Positions 11,850-24,500 of a stretch of 64,000 bases of DNA are shown in pieces. Within the stretch, counting starts at the first letter, position 1. The number at the start of each line of letters is the position of its first letter. The notes beneath the pieces were generated by a model that worked only from the letters and a program-made list of their open reading frames with translations, was not told where the DNA came from and did not search any database. Position numbers and translations under genes: made by a program. The DNA is from Melastoma dodecandrum (Eukaryota; Streptophyta; Magnoliopsida; Myrtales; Melastomataceae): assembly GCA_029817715.1 (NCBI GenBank), contig JARUPY010000607.1, positions 2,232,001 through 2,296,000 of the forward strand, read 5' to 3'.

Positions 11850-12545
11850 CTATGTTTTAAATGAGAATCTGTTTAAATTTTTTTAGAAATACTGACTTGA
11901 TAAAAAATTTTAGAAATTTTTTTAAAAGTTACAGGACTAGAAATAAGTTTTAAAAAGTTAGTCAGATAAATAAATAAATCTTAAAACTTAAAGGGCATAC
12001 ATAATCTACCTTTTTATATAATTTCAAAATTCATTAAAGTTTTTATTACGATTATACAATATTCTTAAAAGAATTAAGACGGGGAAGCCTAGTAGTGTGT
12101 AAAGAAGAATAGAAAGGAGAAGAAGGGAAAATGGAAGAAAGTTATGAATGTTAGGGCGACGGAATTTTTTTTGAAAACGTATTTTCCTTTTTGTTTTTCC
12201 TTTTTCCTTCCCAAACACGACAATTAACATGTATTAAGGAAAAGGACGGAAGAGGAGGATGATTTTCGACAATTTCTTTTCTCATACGCCGCGGTCGGAT
12301 ACCTTTCGGGGAGTGGGGGATATGAACATTTTGGTCCCAAGACAAAAAACGACACACATTAATTGTCGAATATTTTGGCGTACCAACAAACAAAAATTTG
12401 TCAGCAATACCCAGATGCCACGTAGCAATGGCGCCTATTGGGTCAGGGAACTTGGAACATTTTCTTTTTTTTTTTTCCTAAGTGAAATCCCCTAGTACAC
12501 GAAAGGGTGAAAAAGTACTTAAGAAAGAAGGGGGAAAGAAGCACA
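11850..12545. other. AT-rich spacer between two foldback elements
   Basis: I see only AT-rich, homopolymer-rich DNA, with no gene or convincing repeat boundary. Confidence 0.5.
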
Positions 12546-12554
12546 CTTGGAGAG
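12546..12554. repeat. Left 9-bp target-site duplication
   Basis: CTTGGAGAG, identical to the copy after the element's right end. Confidence 0.85.
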
Positions 12555-12639
12555 GAGTTTTGTTCCTTAATGACGTTATTTGGCGAAATATTTCGCCAAA
12601 TGACGCCATCACTAAAATATTTCGTCAACTAACCCATCA

Positions 12640-13183
12640 AAGTCGGCCTTACAAAGGCCGACTTCAATTCCTTAAAGAAGTCGGCCTTTGTAAGGCCGAC
12701 TTCGTAAAAAGTTAAAAAAAAAAAAAATTGAATGGAAGTCGGCCTTACAAAGGCCGATTTCCATTAAATAAATAAAAAAAAGAAACGTAAAGGGTTGAGG
12801 GGTGCGAGGAGGAAAGGGGGGTTTGTGGGGTCGTGGGGTGTGAGGGGGACCGGGGGGGTTTGGGAGGGGGGTGAGGGGGAGGGGGTTGTGGGGTGGGGGG
12901 TTGGGAGAGGGTCGTGGGGTGTGAAGGGGAGGGGGGTTTGGGGGGAGAGGGGAGGGGGGGATTTTTCTTTTTTTTTTTTAAATTTAAGAGAAGTCGGCCT
13001 TTGTAAGGCCGACTTCCGTCCAAATTATTAATTTTCGGCCTTCCCCAAATTAAAAAAAAAAAAAAAATTTGCAAGGAAGTCGGCCTTACAAAGGCCGACT
13101 TCCATTCGCCAAAATCGAAGTCGGCCTTACAAAGGCCGACTTCCTTGATGACCAAAGTCGGCCTTACAAAGGGCCGACTTTGG
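12640..13183. repeat. Seven-copy dispersed palindrome array
   Basis: Copies lie near 12640-12664, 12677-12703, 12735-12763, 12990-13017, 13076-13103, 13117-13143 and 13152-13183. Each has 11-bp or longer arms (AAGTCGGCCTT / AAGGCCGACTT) and a loop read as ACA in five copies and TGT in two. The third copy has an arm mismatch and the last has one extra G. The spacers do not resemble one another. Confidence 0.9.
12795..12960 (+). other. G-rich core with many G-runs
   Basis: About 165 bases on the plus strand consist mainly of runs of three to eight G separated by T, TGT or A. This is strong potential for G-quadruplexes on the plus strand and C-rich structure on the minus strand. It sits between palindrome copies 3 and 4 of the foldback element. 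Confidence 0.8.
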
Positions 13184-13264
13184 TGGTTAGTTGCTGAAAT
13201 ATTTTAGTGATGGCGTCATTTGGCGAAATATTTCGCCAAATGACGTCATTATGGAACAAAACTC

Positions 13265-13273
13265 CTTGGAGAG
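13265..13273. repeat. Right 9-bp target-site duplication
   Basis: CTTGGAGAG, identical to the copy before the element's left end. Confidence 0.85.
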
Positions 13274-15600
13274 CGCAGTGTGGACCCCACCGCCCGTGCA
13301 ATTGGACATGTGCGTTAAAAGGGAGAAGAAAAGGACGTCCGGAAAGCAAAAATTGGACCTGGCACAGTCACAGGGCAGGGCTGGCTGGGCTTCCTGATTG
13401 GAAGGAAATTGATAATTGAATGTAGTAAAAAAACTAAAAAAAAAAAAAGAAGGTTCAGGAAATGGGAATACCGAAGAAAACTAAAATAAAAAAAAATGGA
13501 GTTCTTGGGTTTGGGTGTGGGGGGATTTTAAGGGGTGAAAAGCGACTTGTGTGATATACTGATCAGGACAAACCTTCCCATTATCTTATCTTATTATATG
13601 TGTGGCTCAAAGATCGACACCAATCCACTGTTGCAACTGCCACTTCTTGTTATTTAACTGGATATAAGAATAAAAGGTAATCCCCACAATGTAACGAAAC
13701 ACCACGTCGCATGATGGATTTTTTAATAAAATTGAACTAGTTAGGAGGAGGGAGGGGAGGGGGGGGGGGAGGTTTAGACACTGTTCTCCTACTCGTCCAA
13801 GAAATACGAGACGGCCTACTGACACATAGGAATTTCGAGCCTTGTCCCAAGTGGACCAAAATAACGAAGTCCAGAGAAGTGGTACTCGAGAGGACGCCCG
13901 AGCACTGGGAAGCGTCCCGTTCGAGGGTCGGCTCTTGAGTACTCGAGAGTAGACTGTTCGAGAAGCAGCTGCTGAGCTCGAGAGTTAATACCAACCACGC
14001 TCGAGAGTCCCGTTGTGCCACGATCCAAGAACACTTTCAAGTACACAACTAAGCAACGATCAAAGAGAAGGACACGTGGCAAGCTCGGAAGGGAGGATTG
14101 AGATACGCCGTGCATGTCTCCTACAAAATAAGAGGGAGATTGTGCACACGATCCAAGAAGATCCTAAAACTGTTTAGTAACTGCAACCAAAGGATCCTAG
14201 ACTATAAATGGATAGCAACAGACAACATAAAAAACAACAACGACAAAATACAAACACAGACTCCAAGTCTTTTACCTTTTTGCTTTTACTTTTACCTTAT
14301 CAGGGTGAGCCTCCGTCCCTTGAAGATCAAATCCCGCCTTCGACCCACCACTAAGGTGAGCCTCATGGCCTTAGTGTCTACACCCGTCGCCACCTTCGTT
14401 CCACAAGGTGAATTTCACGAAAGGATTTCGCTTCGACCGCCTCTCGTCCGTCCCCGACCGTCGTGAAGCGTCACCAAGGCTCTCATGTTGTTATCCCGTT
14501 CAAGTCATGTCTCTAACGCTGTAAGCTCGGTATCGTTGTATTGAATTCCGATATTGTTGTTTACTTGTTATATTTGTATTCATTCACTTCGCGGTGTACA
14601 ATGCTAAACGCCGTAAATTCAGTACTTTTGTATTGCGTTTACTTTTTATTTAACGGCGACCACATTTCACTGTAAAATTCGACACGTATTGCGGGGAACA
14701 ACTTTTCCGCGCCAACACGACCTTAAATCGCCACCTTTCCACAAACGACAAAGAGACCCGAGGATACAAAAAGAAAACAACAAGGAGAAATCAATTTAAT
14801 AAAATTAACCGTTGAGATCTCTGACGGGATACACGTTACGTTAAATTTATGTCATATGCTGGTTCCTCATTCTAATAATAACATCCAACTTCTTTACAGC
14901 TAGTTTCAAAACTGAGTAAATGGTATCCTGAAATGAACATTGAAGACGATCTCTAAGTCGGGTTTTTAAACCCAATTTTGTCAAGTGAAATCGGAGTTTT
15001 AAATACCAACTTCACTTTGACGAGAAATCTAAAGCGGATTTCCTTCCACTGCCTATCATATCTTCATTTCCCACCGAGCAGTTATCCTTAAACTTCCGTG
15101 CTTGGTGGAGAAGAAGTGACCAACTCACGATCTACTAAACGGAAACTCTTGTATGGGAATAACCTTATGAAGGGGCCAGCGTTGGAAGACGATCTTCTGG
15201 AAATTGTAAACGTAAAAGTAGGCTCAAATATTAATATTAAAAAGGGAAAAAAATGGTTTCATGGCAATATTTTACCAAGTAACATTAAATTGAAACAAGA
15301 ATCCCGTTTTTACACCCCTCCTCTCCCCCTAAACGTACATTTCAGCAGGAGGAAATACATGCCCCTCCCCTCCCCCGCCTCTCAATGGTTGTTGGTTTTC
15401 TCATTTCTATCCTATCTTCTGCCTCATTTATTGACCCAATTATAGAACCTGGGTCCCCCCCCCCCCCCCCCGACCACGGAGAATTTCTACCGTGTTCCCT
15501 TTTGTCTTTCTCACCAAAAGAAATAAAACAAAAAAAAAAGGAATAGAAAATAGTGATAATGGACCGACTTCCATGGACCACTTACCCAAATTGTTGTGTG
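13274..15600. other. Intergenic DNA, possibly with LTR-like relic
   Basis: No supported gene. Around 13780-14720 the DNA is of more even composition. It contains a TATA-like ACTATAAATGG near 14202 and repeated GTGAGCCTC phrases (14304, 14356), and ends in CCAACA near 14716, reminiscent of a solo LTR. I could not find a matching target duplication or partner repeat. A C17-18 homopolymer lies near 15454-15470. Confidence 0.3.
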
Positions 15601-16429
15601 GTTCCTGACCAAAGAAACCTTAATTCCCAATTAGTCGAAATATTCAAGAGTTCAAAACCCACAAGCCTAGTTCACATTAAAAAAAAAACGAGAAGAAAAC
15701 CACCAATGCGCTAGAGATTTCAATGCCATCCCACTACCCGCCAGGCCAATCCCATGCAAATTCGCACTGTTTTCCTCGGCTTGAACCGTGTGCATGATGG
15801 GAATAGAGTTAACAAAAGAGACAAACACTATTTCATCACCAAGGATTAAAAGCAAGCAAGAAAGAAACAAGGTATACAGTAACAGCTTTTAGACAAAAGG
15901 TAACAGGGCGCATCCGGATGGGAAATCTTTTCTCCGCCTCCTGTACACTTTATGGGTTAGGTGACTAAAATCAATGTGCATCAGAAATGTTGGTTTCAGA
16001 TGGGAGACAAAAACAAAAAAAAAAACAAAATGAATCAATCGCCTCGCTAGAGGGAAAAAAAAAAGAGATGACCCAGAAAAAAAGAACTTACCATTACAAT
16101 TGATCATCGGCAGCTCGGCAAAGCCAAAATTACTGAATATAACTGTCCCGTGTGAATCATCATCATGTACACTATCCGCAAGACCGAAACCATTACTGGG
16201 TTACCCTCGGGATCTTACTTCAGCTAGGCTTCAACAAGACTATGTACAGGAGGAGGGCTATGTCTGAGTGAGAGTACCTTTTGCAAGGAGAAGAAACTGC
16301 CCGCCCCGTCAACCACCTTTCAAGGTCTCCCCAGGGGATACAAGAATCCACATCAGGGAAATCCTCAAAAAAAAAATTCGGATTCTTGCTCGATGTTTCA
16401 TGGTGTTCCCTTTTTTTCCTATCTATGTA
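15600..16429. other. 3' flank of the decayed antiporter gene
   Basis: AT-rich sequence with poly-A and poly-T runs. On the minus strand it would be the 3' untranslated region and downstream DNA of the KEA-like pseudogene. No separate gene is seen. Confidence 0.4.
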
Positions 16430-16648
16430 TCATGAATGATGACGAGATCCTTGGACCATGAAGGCAATGCGCTTAGCACTTTCCGCCCGAAGTATATCCC
16501 CCTTAAATCCAATCTGGAGCATAACCACCCTGAGCCCGTCAAGAAAAAAAAATTAAATAATGGACAGGCATCGGATGACTCTGATATGCACTGATTAACA
16601 TTAAAGGGTCGGGGATCTTTCTTACCTCTACCGTATTGTCAGGGGCGT

Positions 16649-16855
16649 TGAAAAGAAGAATTTGAGAAAGAAGGAAAACTTCACTCATTTTTCATTGTAC
16701 GACTAAGAATATACATACGAAAGATTAATACAAGATTTCTCCTAAAGATAATACAAAATCCAAAGTTTCCTAACATATTAGCTGAAAATTAGAACACTAA
16801 ATCACTGATAATAACTTTCTTAATCTATTTACAACTTATCCAATTACTTCCAACA
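16649..16855 (-). repeat. 3' LTR of the copia element
   Basis: TGAAAAGAAGAATTTGAG at the left edge and CTTCCAACA at the right edge, about 95% identical to 21337-21543. Confidence 0.92.
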
Positions 16856-16871
16856 CTCCCCCTCAAGTTGG
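16856..16871 (-). other. Copia polypurine tract
   Basis: Minus-strand CCAACTTGAGGGGGAG directly abuts the 3' LTR, the expected place for plus-strand priming. Confidence 0.85.
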
Positions 16872-19760
16872 ATCAAAGATGTCAATCATATTCAACTTGA
16901 TTAGGAAGTAATCGAACAATTTCTTATTCAGCCATTTTGTGAAGATATCGGCAGTCTGTTCCTCTGTAGACACAAACCGAAGTGATATATCCTTTGCTTC
17001 TACCTTCTCTTTGATGAAGTGGCGGTCGATCTCCACATGCTTTGTCCGATCATGTTGTACTGGATTCTGAGCAATATTAAGTGCAGCTTTATTATCACAA
17101 AATATCTGAATTGAACCTTGAACTTCAAGCTTCAACTCGCACATCAACTTCCTTAACCACAACCCTTCACATATACCATGAGCTAAAGCTCGAAACTCAG
17201 CTTCTGCACTACTACGTGCAACAACAGATTGTTTCTTACTACGCCAAGTAACCATATTTCCCCAAACAAAGCTGCAATACTCAGTAGTAGACCTTCTGTC
17301 GGTTTTGGACCCTGCCCAATCTGCATCAGTATAAACCTCTATTGACCTCTGACTTCCTTTAGTGAACAGAAGACCTTTTCCCGGGCTACTCTTTAAATAT
17401 CTCAAAATTCTGTATACTGCATCTAAATGTCCTTTCTTCGGTGCATGCATGTATTGGCTAACAACACTCACAGGGAATGCAATGTCTGGTCTAGTAAGTG
17501 AAAGATAGATAAGTTTATCGACTAATCTCTAATATCTTTCCCTGTCTATTTGATTATCAGTTTCTTGAAATATCACTCCCCCACACTCCATTGGTGTAGT
17601 CGCTAGTTTACACCCAAGCATCCCAACTTCAGATAGCAGTTCGAGTATATACTTCCTCTGATTAATGCAAATTCCAACCTCAGAACGAGCCACTTACATC
17701 CCAAGGAAATACTTCAATTTCCCTAAATCCTTGACCTCAAACTCCCTGTCTATCATCTGTTTTAGTATCTCAATTTCACATGTATCATCCCCTGTAACAA
17801 TAATATCATCCACATATACAATTAAGATGGTCTTCTTACCATCTTTGAGTTTGTGAAACAGTGTGTGATCTGAATGAGACTGAATATAATTTGCTCCTTT
17901 GAGGACTCGAGTGAACCTGTTGAACCAAGCTCTAGGTGATTGTTTTAAACCATAGAGTGATTTTTTCAGTCTACAAACTTTGCCTTCTACATCTTTCACA
18001 AATCCTGGTGGCATGGTCATATATACTTCCTCTTCGAGACTCCCATTTAGAAAAACATTCTTGATATCTAACTGGTGTAATGACCAATCAAGATTAACAG
18101 CAATAGATAATAAGACGCGGATAGAATTCAACTTGGCAACAGGAGCAAAAGTCTCATTGTAGTCAATTCCATATGTTTGGGTAAACCCATTTGCCACTAA
18201 TCTTGCCTTGTACCTTTCTACTGTACTATCAGCTCTATACTTTACCGTAAACGCCCACTTGCAACCTACAGGTTTCTTCCCCTTGGGTAGATCAACTATC
18301 TCCCATGTATCTGCTTTATGGAGAGCAGATAGCTCCTCCAAAATAGCCTGCTTCCATTTAGGATTCCTTAGAGCTGACTGTATATCTCTAAGAACTTCTT
18401 CCCTGTCAAGATTAGCAATGAACGATCTATATGAATTAGATAAACCAGCATAAGACACAAACCTCTCTATTGGATGTTGTGTACATGAGCGTGGCTTTTT
18501 TCGTAATACAATCGGAAGATCCAGCTCAGTATCAGGAGGAAGATCGGGAAGGTGTGATGTTTCTGCATCAGTTTGACAATCAGGTTCTCCCTTTCGTGGA
18601 CGCCGAGAATACACCTGAATGTTTGTTGTAGGCTATACAGTAGGTTCAGGAGTGGCTAAAGGAGTCTGTGATTGGAGAGATTCAGGTTGACTTGGTGGGT
18701 TTTCTAGTAGGCTCGAGTTGTTTGGGAGAAGACTCAGGTTGTCTGGTAGAACAGAGATCGGGTTGTCTGGTAGACTCGGGATCATGTTGTTTGGTTTGTC
18801 TGCATTACGAACAAACCATTCCGAGTTCGCAAACAAGTCATTCTCTGTTGAATTCTCCCCTTGGCTTGGATGGGAAGAATAAAAGGATAGATGTTCTTGA
18901 AAAGTAACATGGATCGAGACATACCTTTGTTTATAAGCTGGAGAATAACAGACAAAACCTTTCTGGGTAGTCGAATATCCAAGAAAGATACAACAGAGTG
19001 CTCTTGGATGTAATTTAGACTGAGGTTGAAGATGAACATAGGCAACACATCCAAAAACACGAAGAGCAAGTGAAGAAGACAAATAGTATGGATAAACTTT
19101 TTGTAGAGAACAAATGGGACTAAGGAACGATAAGACTTTGCTAGGCATTCTATTTATCAAGTGAGTAGCAGTCAAAACAGCATCTCCCCAATAGTAAGAA
19201 GGAACATGTCGGGCAAACATAAGTGCACGTGCCACCTCTAAGATATGTCTGTTTTTCCTCTCAACTACCCCATTTTGTTGAGGTGTGTATACACATGAAG
19301 TTTGGTGAACAATCCCATGTAATGTAAGATAGGAATTAAATGAATGATTTTGATATTCAGCACCATTATCAGAACGCAAGACCTTGAGAGTTGCATGAAA
19401 TTGAGTTTTTATCATTGCATGGAATTGAATGAAAGAAGAGAGTACATCTGACTTGGACTTGAGTAAATAGACCCAACAAACTCTAGTGTGGTCATCAATG
19501 AACGTGACAAACCACACTACATTATTCTTATTAGGTATCTTTGAAGGACCCCAAACATCACTATGAATTAGGACAAAAGGTGCACTTGGTGTATAAACTC
19601 TAGACGGTAGAGATTGACGATGGTGTTTAGCAAACTGACATGCTTCACAATGAAAGTTGGATGGTAAGGAAACACTTGGAAATAGTTTGAGCAAGTATGT
19701 AGAACTGGGATGACCAAGGCGAGCATGCAACAGATCAAATGTGGCTACGGAAGATGTAGA
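16863..19760 (-). pseudogene. Copia pol (integrase, reverse transcriptase, RNase H), broken
   Basis: 19730-18633 carries the GAG-pre-integrase HHCC domain (LGHPSS...CEACQFAKHH) and integrase core (HSDVWGPSK, FIDDHTR, YTPQQNGVVERKNR). 18614-17694 carries reverse transcriptase with YGLKQSPRAW and the YVDD active site. 17471-16863 carries RNase H (DADWAGSKTDRRS, CDNKAALNIAQNP). Breaks: a stop at the 18633/18614 junction, TAA near 17692 after KYFLGM, and TAG near 17530. The protease region (about 19760-20140) is poorly preserved. Confidence 0.9.
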
Positions 19761-20140
19761 GGTTGCAGAAGATTAGGTGTATTCTTGACATCCATACTGA
19801 GATAATATAACCCATCAACAACTTCAGCAATGCCAATCACCTTCCCCGAAGGTTCCTCCTAAAAAACACAACCAATAGAGTTGAAAGTGGTCTTACAATG
19901 ATTATCTCGAGTGAGTTTACATATAGACAGTAAGCTAAATGACAAGAAAGGAACATGAAGGACATCATGTAGAATCAACTCCTTGGTTGGTTTTATGGTT
20001 CCAATACCCACAATTGACACTCAATCACCATTAGCTACTCTGATTCTTCGACTATCAGGAGGAATAATCTCATATTCAGAGAACAAATCTCGTTTATTTG
20101 TCATGTGGTCCGATGCGCCTGAGTCTATAATCCACTGCAG

Positions 20141-21287
20141 CTATGATGTTGCAGTTAAGGCACAAGAGAGATATGTACCTTGGGCAACAGAAGCATACGA
20201 TTTAGATGGAGCTTGAGGATTGGAATCTGAACTTGCGCTAGAGGATCTTTGCATGCCAGATACTATGGTTGCAAGTTGTTGCAGCTGTTCCTCACTCAGA
20301 TTTAGAGGAGATGTACCATATGGTTGCTTATTGTCCTCCACTACAGAATTGAGACCACTACCTGAAGATTGATGGCTACTGGCACCTTCTACACGTCTGG
20401 GCTTCAAGTTCGGCGGCTTCCCATGCAGTACCCAACACGTTTGCCTAGTGTGACCCACTCTTTTGCAGTGATCGCAGTACGGGCGTTGTCGGCCAAATGA
20501 ATTTGAGGAATTCCCAGGCCCGGAACTGCTGCGAGACACTGTTAAGTTTCCTCATTTCTAAGTTGCAAAGGCCGTGGAGTCAAGAGAGCCAACTGGAGAT
20601 TCTATGGGAGCATTAAGCATCACCTTGCGCCGTGTCAGCTCACGACGAACTTCTCCGAACACATCATCAAGAACTGGGAAAGGTCGTCGACCTAGGAGTC
20701 AGCTTCGGACATCATCAAAGGAACGATCAAGACCAGCAAGAAATTCGAACACCCTTTCTTGATTCACCTTTTGTCGGTAAAGTAATGCGTCCTGAGTACA
20801 TGCCCAACGATCATCTGTCCGCGAATCCAGCTCTTGCCAAAGCGTAACCATCTCTAAGTAGTATTCAATAATATCGCAACTCCGTTGTCGTGCTTCCCAG
20901 AGTCGAACTTTTATGTCAAAGACTTGTGCAATATCTTCGCATCTAAGCCTTCTGAGTTGAATCCCAAATTTCTTTAGCAGTATGAAGAAACATGAACGTA
21001 TTACCAATACTTGGATGCATCGAACTGATCAACCGGGCCATTATCATGGAATTTTCAGCCGTCCACCTCCGTCGACTTCTGGGTTCCATCTCTGGAGGTT
21101 GAGGATAACTTCCATCCACATATCCGAATTTCTCTTTTCCCATGAGAACCAAACGTACATTTTGCGCCCAACGTCTGTAATTTTTTCCATTCAGCTTCTC
21201 GTTGATATGTTGGAAGGGAGAATCATGTAGCAGTGAAGATAGAGTTGGTTCTCTTTCCAACCTTTCTGAGATATCACTATTATTCAT
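20141..21287 (-). pseudogene. Copia gag, frameshifted
   Basis: Three minus-strand pieces in different frames: 21287-20943 (N-terminal gag with KLNGKNYRRWAQNVRLVL and an IWDS block), 21007-20699 (continuation) and 20539-20141 with the zinc knuckle CDHCKRVGHTRQTC. Frame breaks lie near 20950-21000 and between 20699 and 20539. Confidence 0.85.
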
Positions 21288-21322
21288 TGAAGAAAAAAAA
21301 ACAAGCAGCTTTTAGGATTGCC

Positions 21323-21334
21323 GCTCTGATACCA
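21323..21334 (-). other. Copia minus-strand primer-binding site
   Basis: Read on the minus strand this is TGGTATCAGAGC, the usual complement of the plant initiator tRNA-Met 3' end, two bases inside the 5' LTR. Confidence 0.9.
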
Positions 21335-21336
21335 CG

Positions 21337-21543
21337 TGAAAAGAAGAATTTGAGAAGAAGGAAAACTTCACTCATTTTTCATTATACGACTAATAATATA
21401 TATACAAAAGATTAATACAAGATTTCTCCTAAAGGATAATACAAAATCCAAAGTTTCCTAACATATTAGCTGAAAATTAGGACACCAAATCACTGATAAC
21501 AACTTTCCTAATCTATTTACAACTTATCCAATTACTTCCAACA
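21337..21543 (-). repeat. 5' LTR of the copia element
   Basis: Same termini as the other LTR. It borders the tRNA primer-binding site on the internal side. Confidence 0.92.
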
Positions 21544-24500
21544 AGAACCACCCCAGTAAAACTCCTAAATGTATTACTGCTGGGATCAGCTTGAAGAGCA
21601 AAGGAGTTGTCACCTACAAAGAGGCTTGCCTTTAGCATGATGGAGAATCATGTCCAGGTTTCATGGCATATCTCTAGATTTATTTAGACCATGGAAAATC
21701 AATTTATCTTCTAGGGACACTAAGTTCAGTGTCAACTGTAAGCTAGAGAAAACACATGCTCAAGCGGTCTGTTGGAGAGAAACTACAGAGTCTCTCGAGT
21801 CACAACCACTCAGGAGGCACATAGGTCAACTGCATAGTCGAATACTACCAGTTAAATAAATGAAAAACCCCAAATGATAAGACATCAGAATGTGAAAAAG
21901 GAGGCACCCATACCAAGCTGAGGGCTGTTGTACCGAGTAGCAACAAGTACAATTTACCCTGGACACAAGATTAAAAAAACTCTAATTAGTTGACTAGCAA
22001 GATGAGAGGTGAGTAAAGTATATATTTTATTGCATGGGTCATGCTATGCCTACAAAACTTTGTGGAAATCCCCAGGCGAAAACAATTATACACTTTTTCT
22101 TGTTGCATCTCTTTTCCTGCCTCAAAACTCCAGAGCAAAAGTAGGTGAAATACTGCATCTTAAATCAATTTTTTAGAGAGACGCTGGATGAGTCATTAGC
22201 GAGGAATGATGAAACCCAACAAAGGATACCCAGCTCCAAAATACTAAAATATTCCTTATTCCTTCAATTGGCCCACATCACAAATATGTCAAAATGCAGA
22301 AATTCTAGATGTAAAACCATTGCTGAGCAGAAAATGAGGAAGCTTCTTTTCATTTTTCGGGTACCTCAATAATTTGGAGATTAGATGCACGATTGAGAAG
22401 AACAAAAGCAAATTCTCCAATCTGTGCTAGGGACATTCCCACCTGCCAACACAGCCATTCTTAGAGACATCAGACGGGAGAGCAATTTTGGCAAAGAAGG
22501 AGCAATAATGTAATGACAGGAGGGATGAATCCTATTGACCCAAAGCTTGTTAAGGATCATTCAAAAACAAAAACCCAAAAAAAGGACCACTTACAAGAAG
22601 TGAAGTCTTGTTGCTGTAGCCAAATCCTTTCACGACAGTGGCCACTACGGTAGTTTTAATAACAATGACTAGTAAAACAGAAGCTACCAATATATCAACG
22701 TGATTCCAAAGAAAATGAATATGTATTAACATCCCAATGCTGGCAAGAAAAAGGGCAGCAAAGAAGTTTCGGATGGGTTCCACCTGAAAAAGAGTTGAGT
22801 AAAAAAATATTAGAAGATTAGAAGTTACCTTTTATGCAGTTAAATAAAGCTAATGGACAATACTGATATGAAAACAGTTAATGGCGCAATGCCCCTTGTA
22901 GGATTACAGAACTACCAACAAAGGAGATGAAGAAGAAAGACACTGCCGCAAATTGTCTCAAGTATTTTCATTTGTATGACTTCAAGAGAACCTGAGTTAG
23001 GGAAGCTTGTTTTATACAATGCCAAGAGTCACAACTTTGGATAACCAATCTTAGAGGCTTGGTAGCATGATTACTTGTCATTGGTGTTGGAAATAGGCTT
23101 TTGAAATGCAAAGACTGGTTTTAAAATCCAGTGGGAATCAAACAAGACAAGCTCATGGTCCTAATCCAAAGAGCAAACAATCACCCTACTCCATCCAACC
23201 ACAAACCCAAAACAGAAATTTCAAGAAAGGACCAGCTTTTCAAGCGTCCAAAAGAAAGAAGGCAATAACAGATGAAATCTAGCCAAAAACTCATCAAGAA
23301 AAAGAACATACTTGCTCAAGTGTATGCTGAGCTAGGTCTATTGTCGATATCATTACTCCCGCGGCAAAAGAACCCAGTTGAAGGCTCAAACCCAACTTGT
23401 CATTACACTGATCCCAAGAAACATTAGATATTATAAAACTATAGCATGAAATAGGTAATCCAAACTTGTGGTCACGGGGTAAATCAAAATGAAACACATT
23501 AGCCAAGCTCCAGTCAAAACATCCGGCCCTCTGTCAAAACATCTTGTTCGTTCGCATCCCTCACACCATTCCTAGATATAAAAAGAGAGGAGAATAAATC
23601 ATACCCATGCAACAAGAAGGCAGAACGCCACGGAGGCCAATTGGTAAAGTTCATTTGTCTGTAAAATACTTGCGTTAGTAGCAGGAGCAAAAAAAATGAG
23701 AAAATGGTATTAGAGAGCTTAACTCGCCTGGGATGAGGGGCTGATCATCAGTTTCAAGAACCAAGGCACACAGGTTCGTGATAAAATTGAAAAACAGCCA
23801 AGAATGCCACTAAAACCACCAACCTAGGTTAGAAAGGAGATACAAAATTAGACTTCATCTATCATAACAAATATGACACAAATAGGGACCTTTTAATATC
23901 ATATCATTTACTTGAACTACACCGCATCGTACTGAATTTAGGAGCCACATAAGCAGGAGATTGCACAATCTTAAACGCAATCAACTAGTGGAGATTGAGA
24001 GAGAAGAAACTCATACGTACGATTTTGTCATGTACATTACTCCCTGAAGAACACCTGAAGTACCACCAAGTACAGGAAGCAAAGCAAACAATTATCCCAC
24101 AGCACAATCCTGCGAGAAAGAGAAGCTAACGTGGGGAATGAGCAACAGATAGATCAAGTCATAATAAGAGCACAAACATTACAGTACCTGCAAGATCAGG
24201 GTTCCAATAGTAACCTGTCCATGAAGTGCACTCATACTATTTCTTTCCATTAGAAATTTTAAAACCTACACCAAAACAAGGCCAGTGAAACGTAAGTCAT
24301 AGCTAACAGACACAGCATGTCAGCTGAAACACGAGTACAAAGGAGATGATTCCATGGAAAACAAAGCAAGCTGATTATCAAATATGAATGATAGTCGTTC
24401 AAGCCTAGTCTCTGACACTTCATAGATAGTTAATCTAACTAAAAGACACGATCGTAAAACGAAAGAGATCTGTACATGAGAAAAATCAAGAAAGGTGATA

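Larger units (their letters stand above)
12555..13264. mobile_element. Mutator-like foldback element with perfect 9-bp target-site duplication
   Basis: Inverted ends start GAGTTTTGTTCC at 12555 and finish GGAACAAAACTC at 13264, with inverted similarity for roughly 75-85 bp. Each arm carries the palindrome TTTGGCGAAATATTTCGCC. The 9-bp sequence CTTGGAGAG flanks the element exactly on both sides (12546-12554 and 13265-13273), which is the target-duplication length of Mutator superfamily elements. Inside are seven copies of a short perfect or near-perfect palindrome with arms AAGTCGGCCTT and AAGGCCGACTT around a 3-nt loop, plus a G-rich core. There is no coding capacity, so it is a non-autonomous element. 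Confidence 0.85.
16649..21543 (-). mobile_element. Ty1-copia LTR retrotransposon, degenerate
   Basis: Two 207-bp LTRs (16649-16855 and 21337-21543), each TG...CA, flank a minus-strand gag-pol. The primer-binding site complementary to initiator Met-tRNA (minus strand TGGTATCAGAGC) lies at 21323-21334 and the polypurine tract at 16856-16871. Domain order is gag, zinc knuckle, protease, integrase, reverse transcriptase, RNase H, which is diagnostic of copia. By eye the LTRs differ by about eight substitutions and two single-base indels, so the insertion is not recent. No matching 5-bp target duplication is visible (GGCGT versus AGAAC). The coding region has several frameshifts and stops. Confidence 0.93.

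Noticed and set aside
12745..13155. 136-codon minus-strand Pro/Ser-rich ORF
   Set aside because: It is the translation of the C-rich complement of the G-rich core in the foldback element. Low complexity, no start context, no domain.
12640..13183. CRISPR-like array
   Set aside because: Regular palindromes with unlike spacers superficially resemble one, but this is a plant genome, spacing is irregular, orientation is mixed, and the copies lie inside a transposon with a target duplication.
13780..14720. Solo LTR
   Set aside because: TG-like and CA-like ends and a TATA-like box are present, but no 5-bp target duplication or second copy could be found. Left as unassigned sequence.
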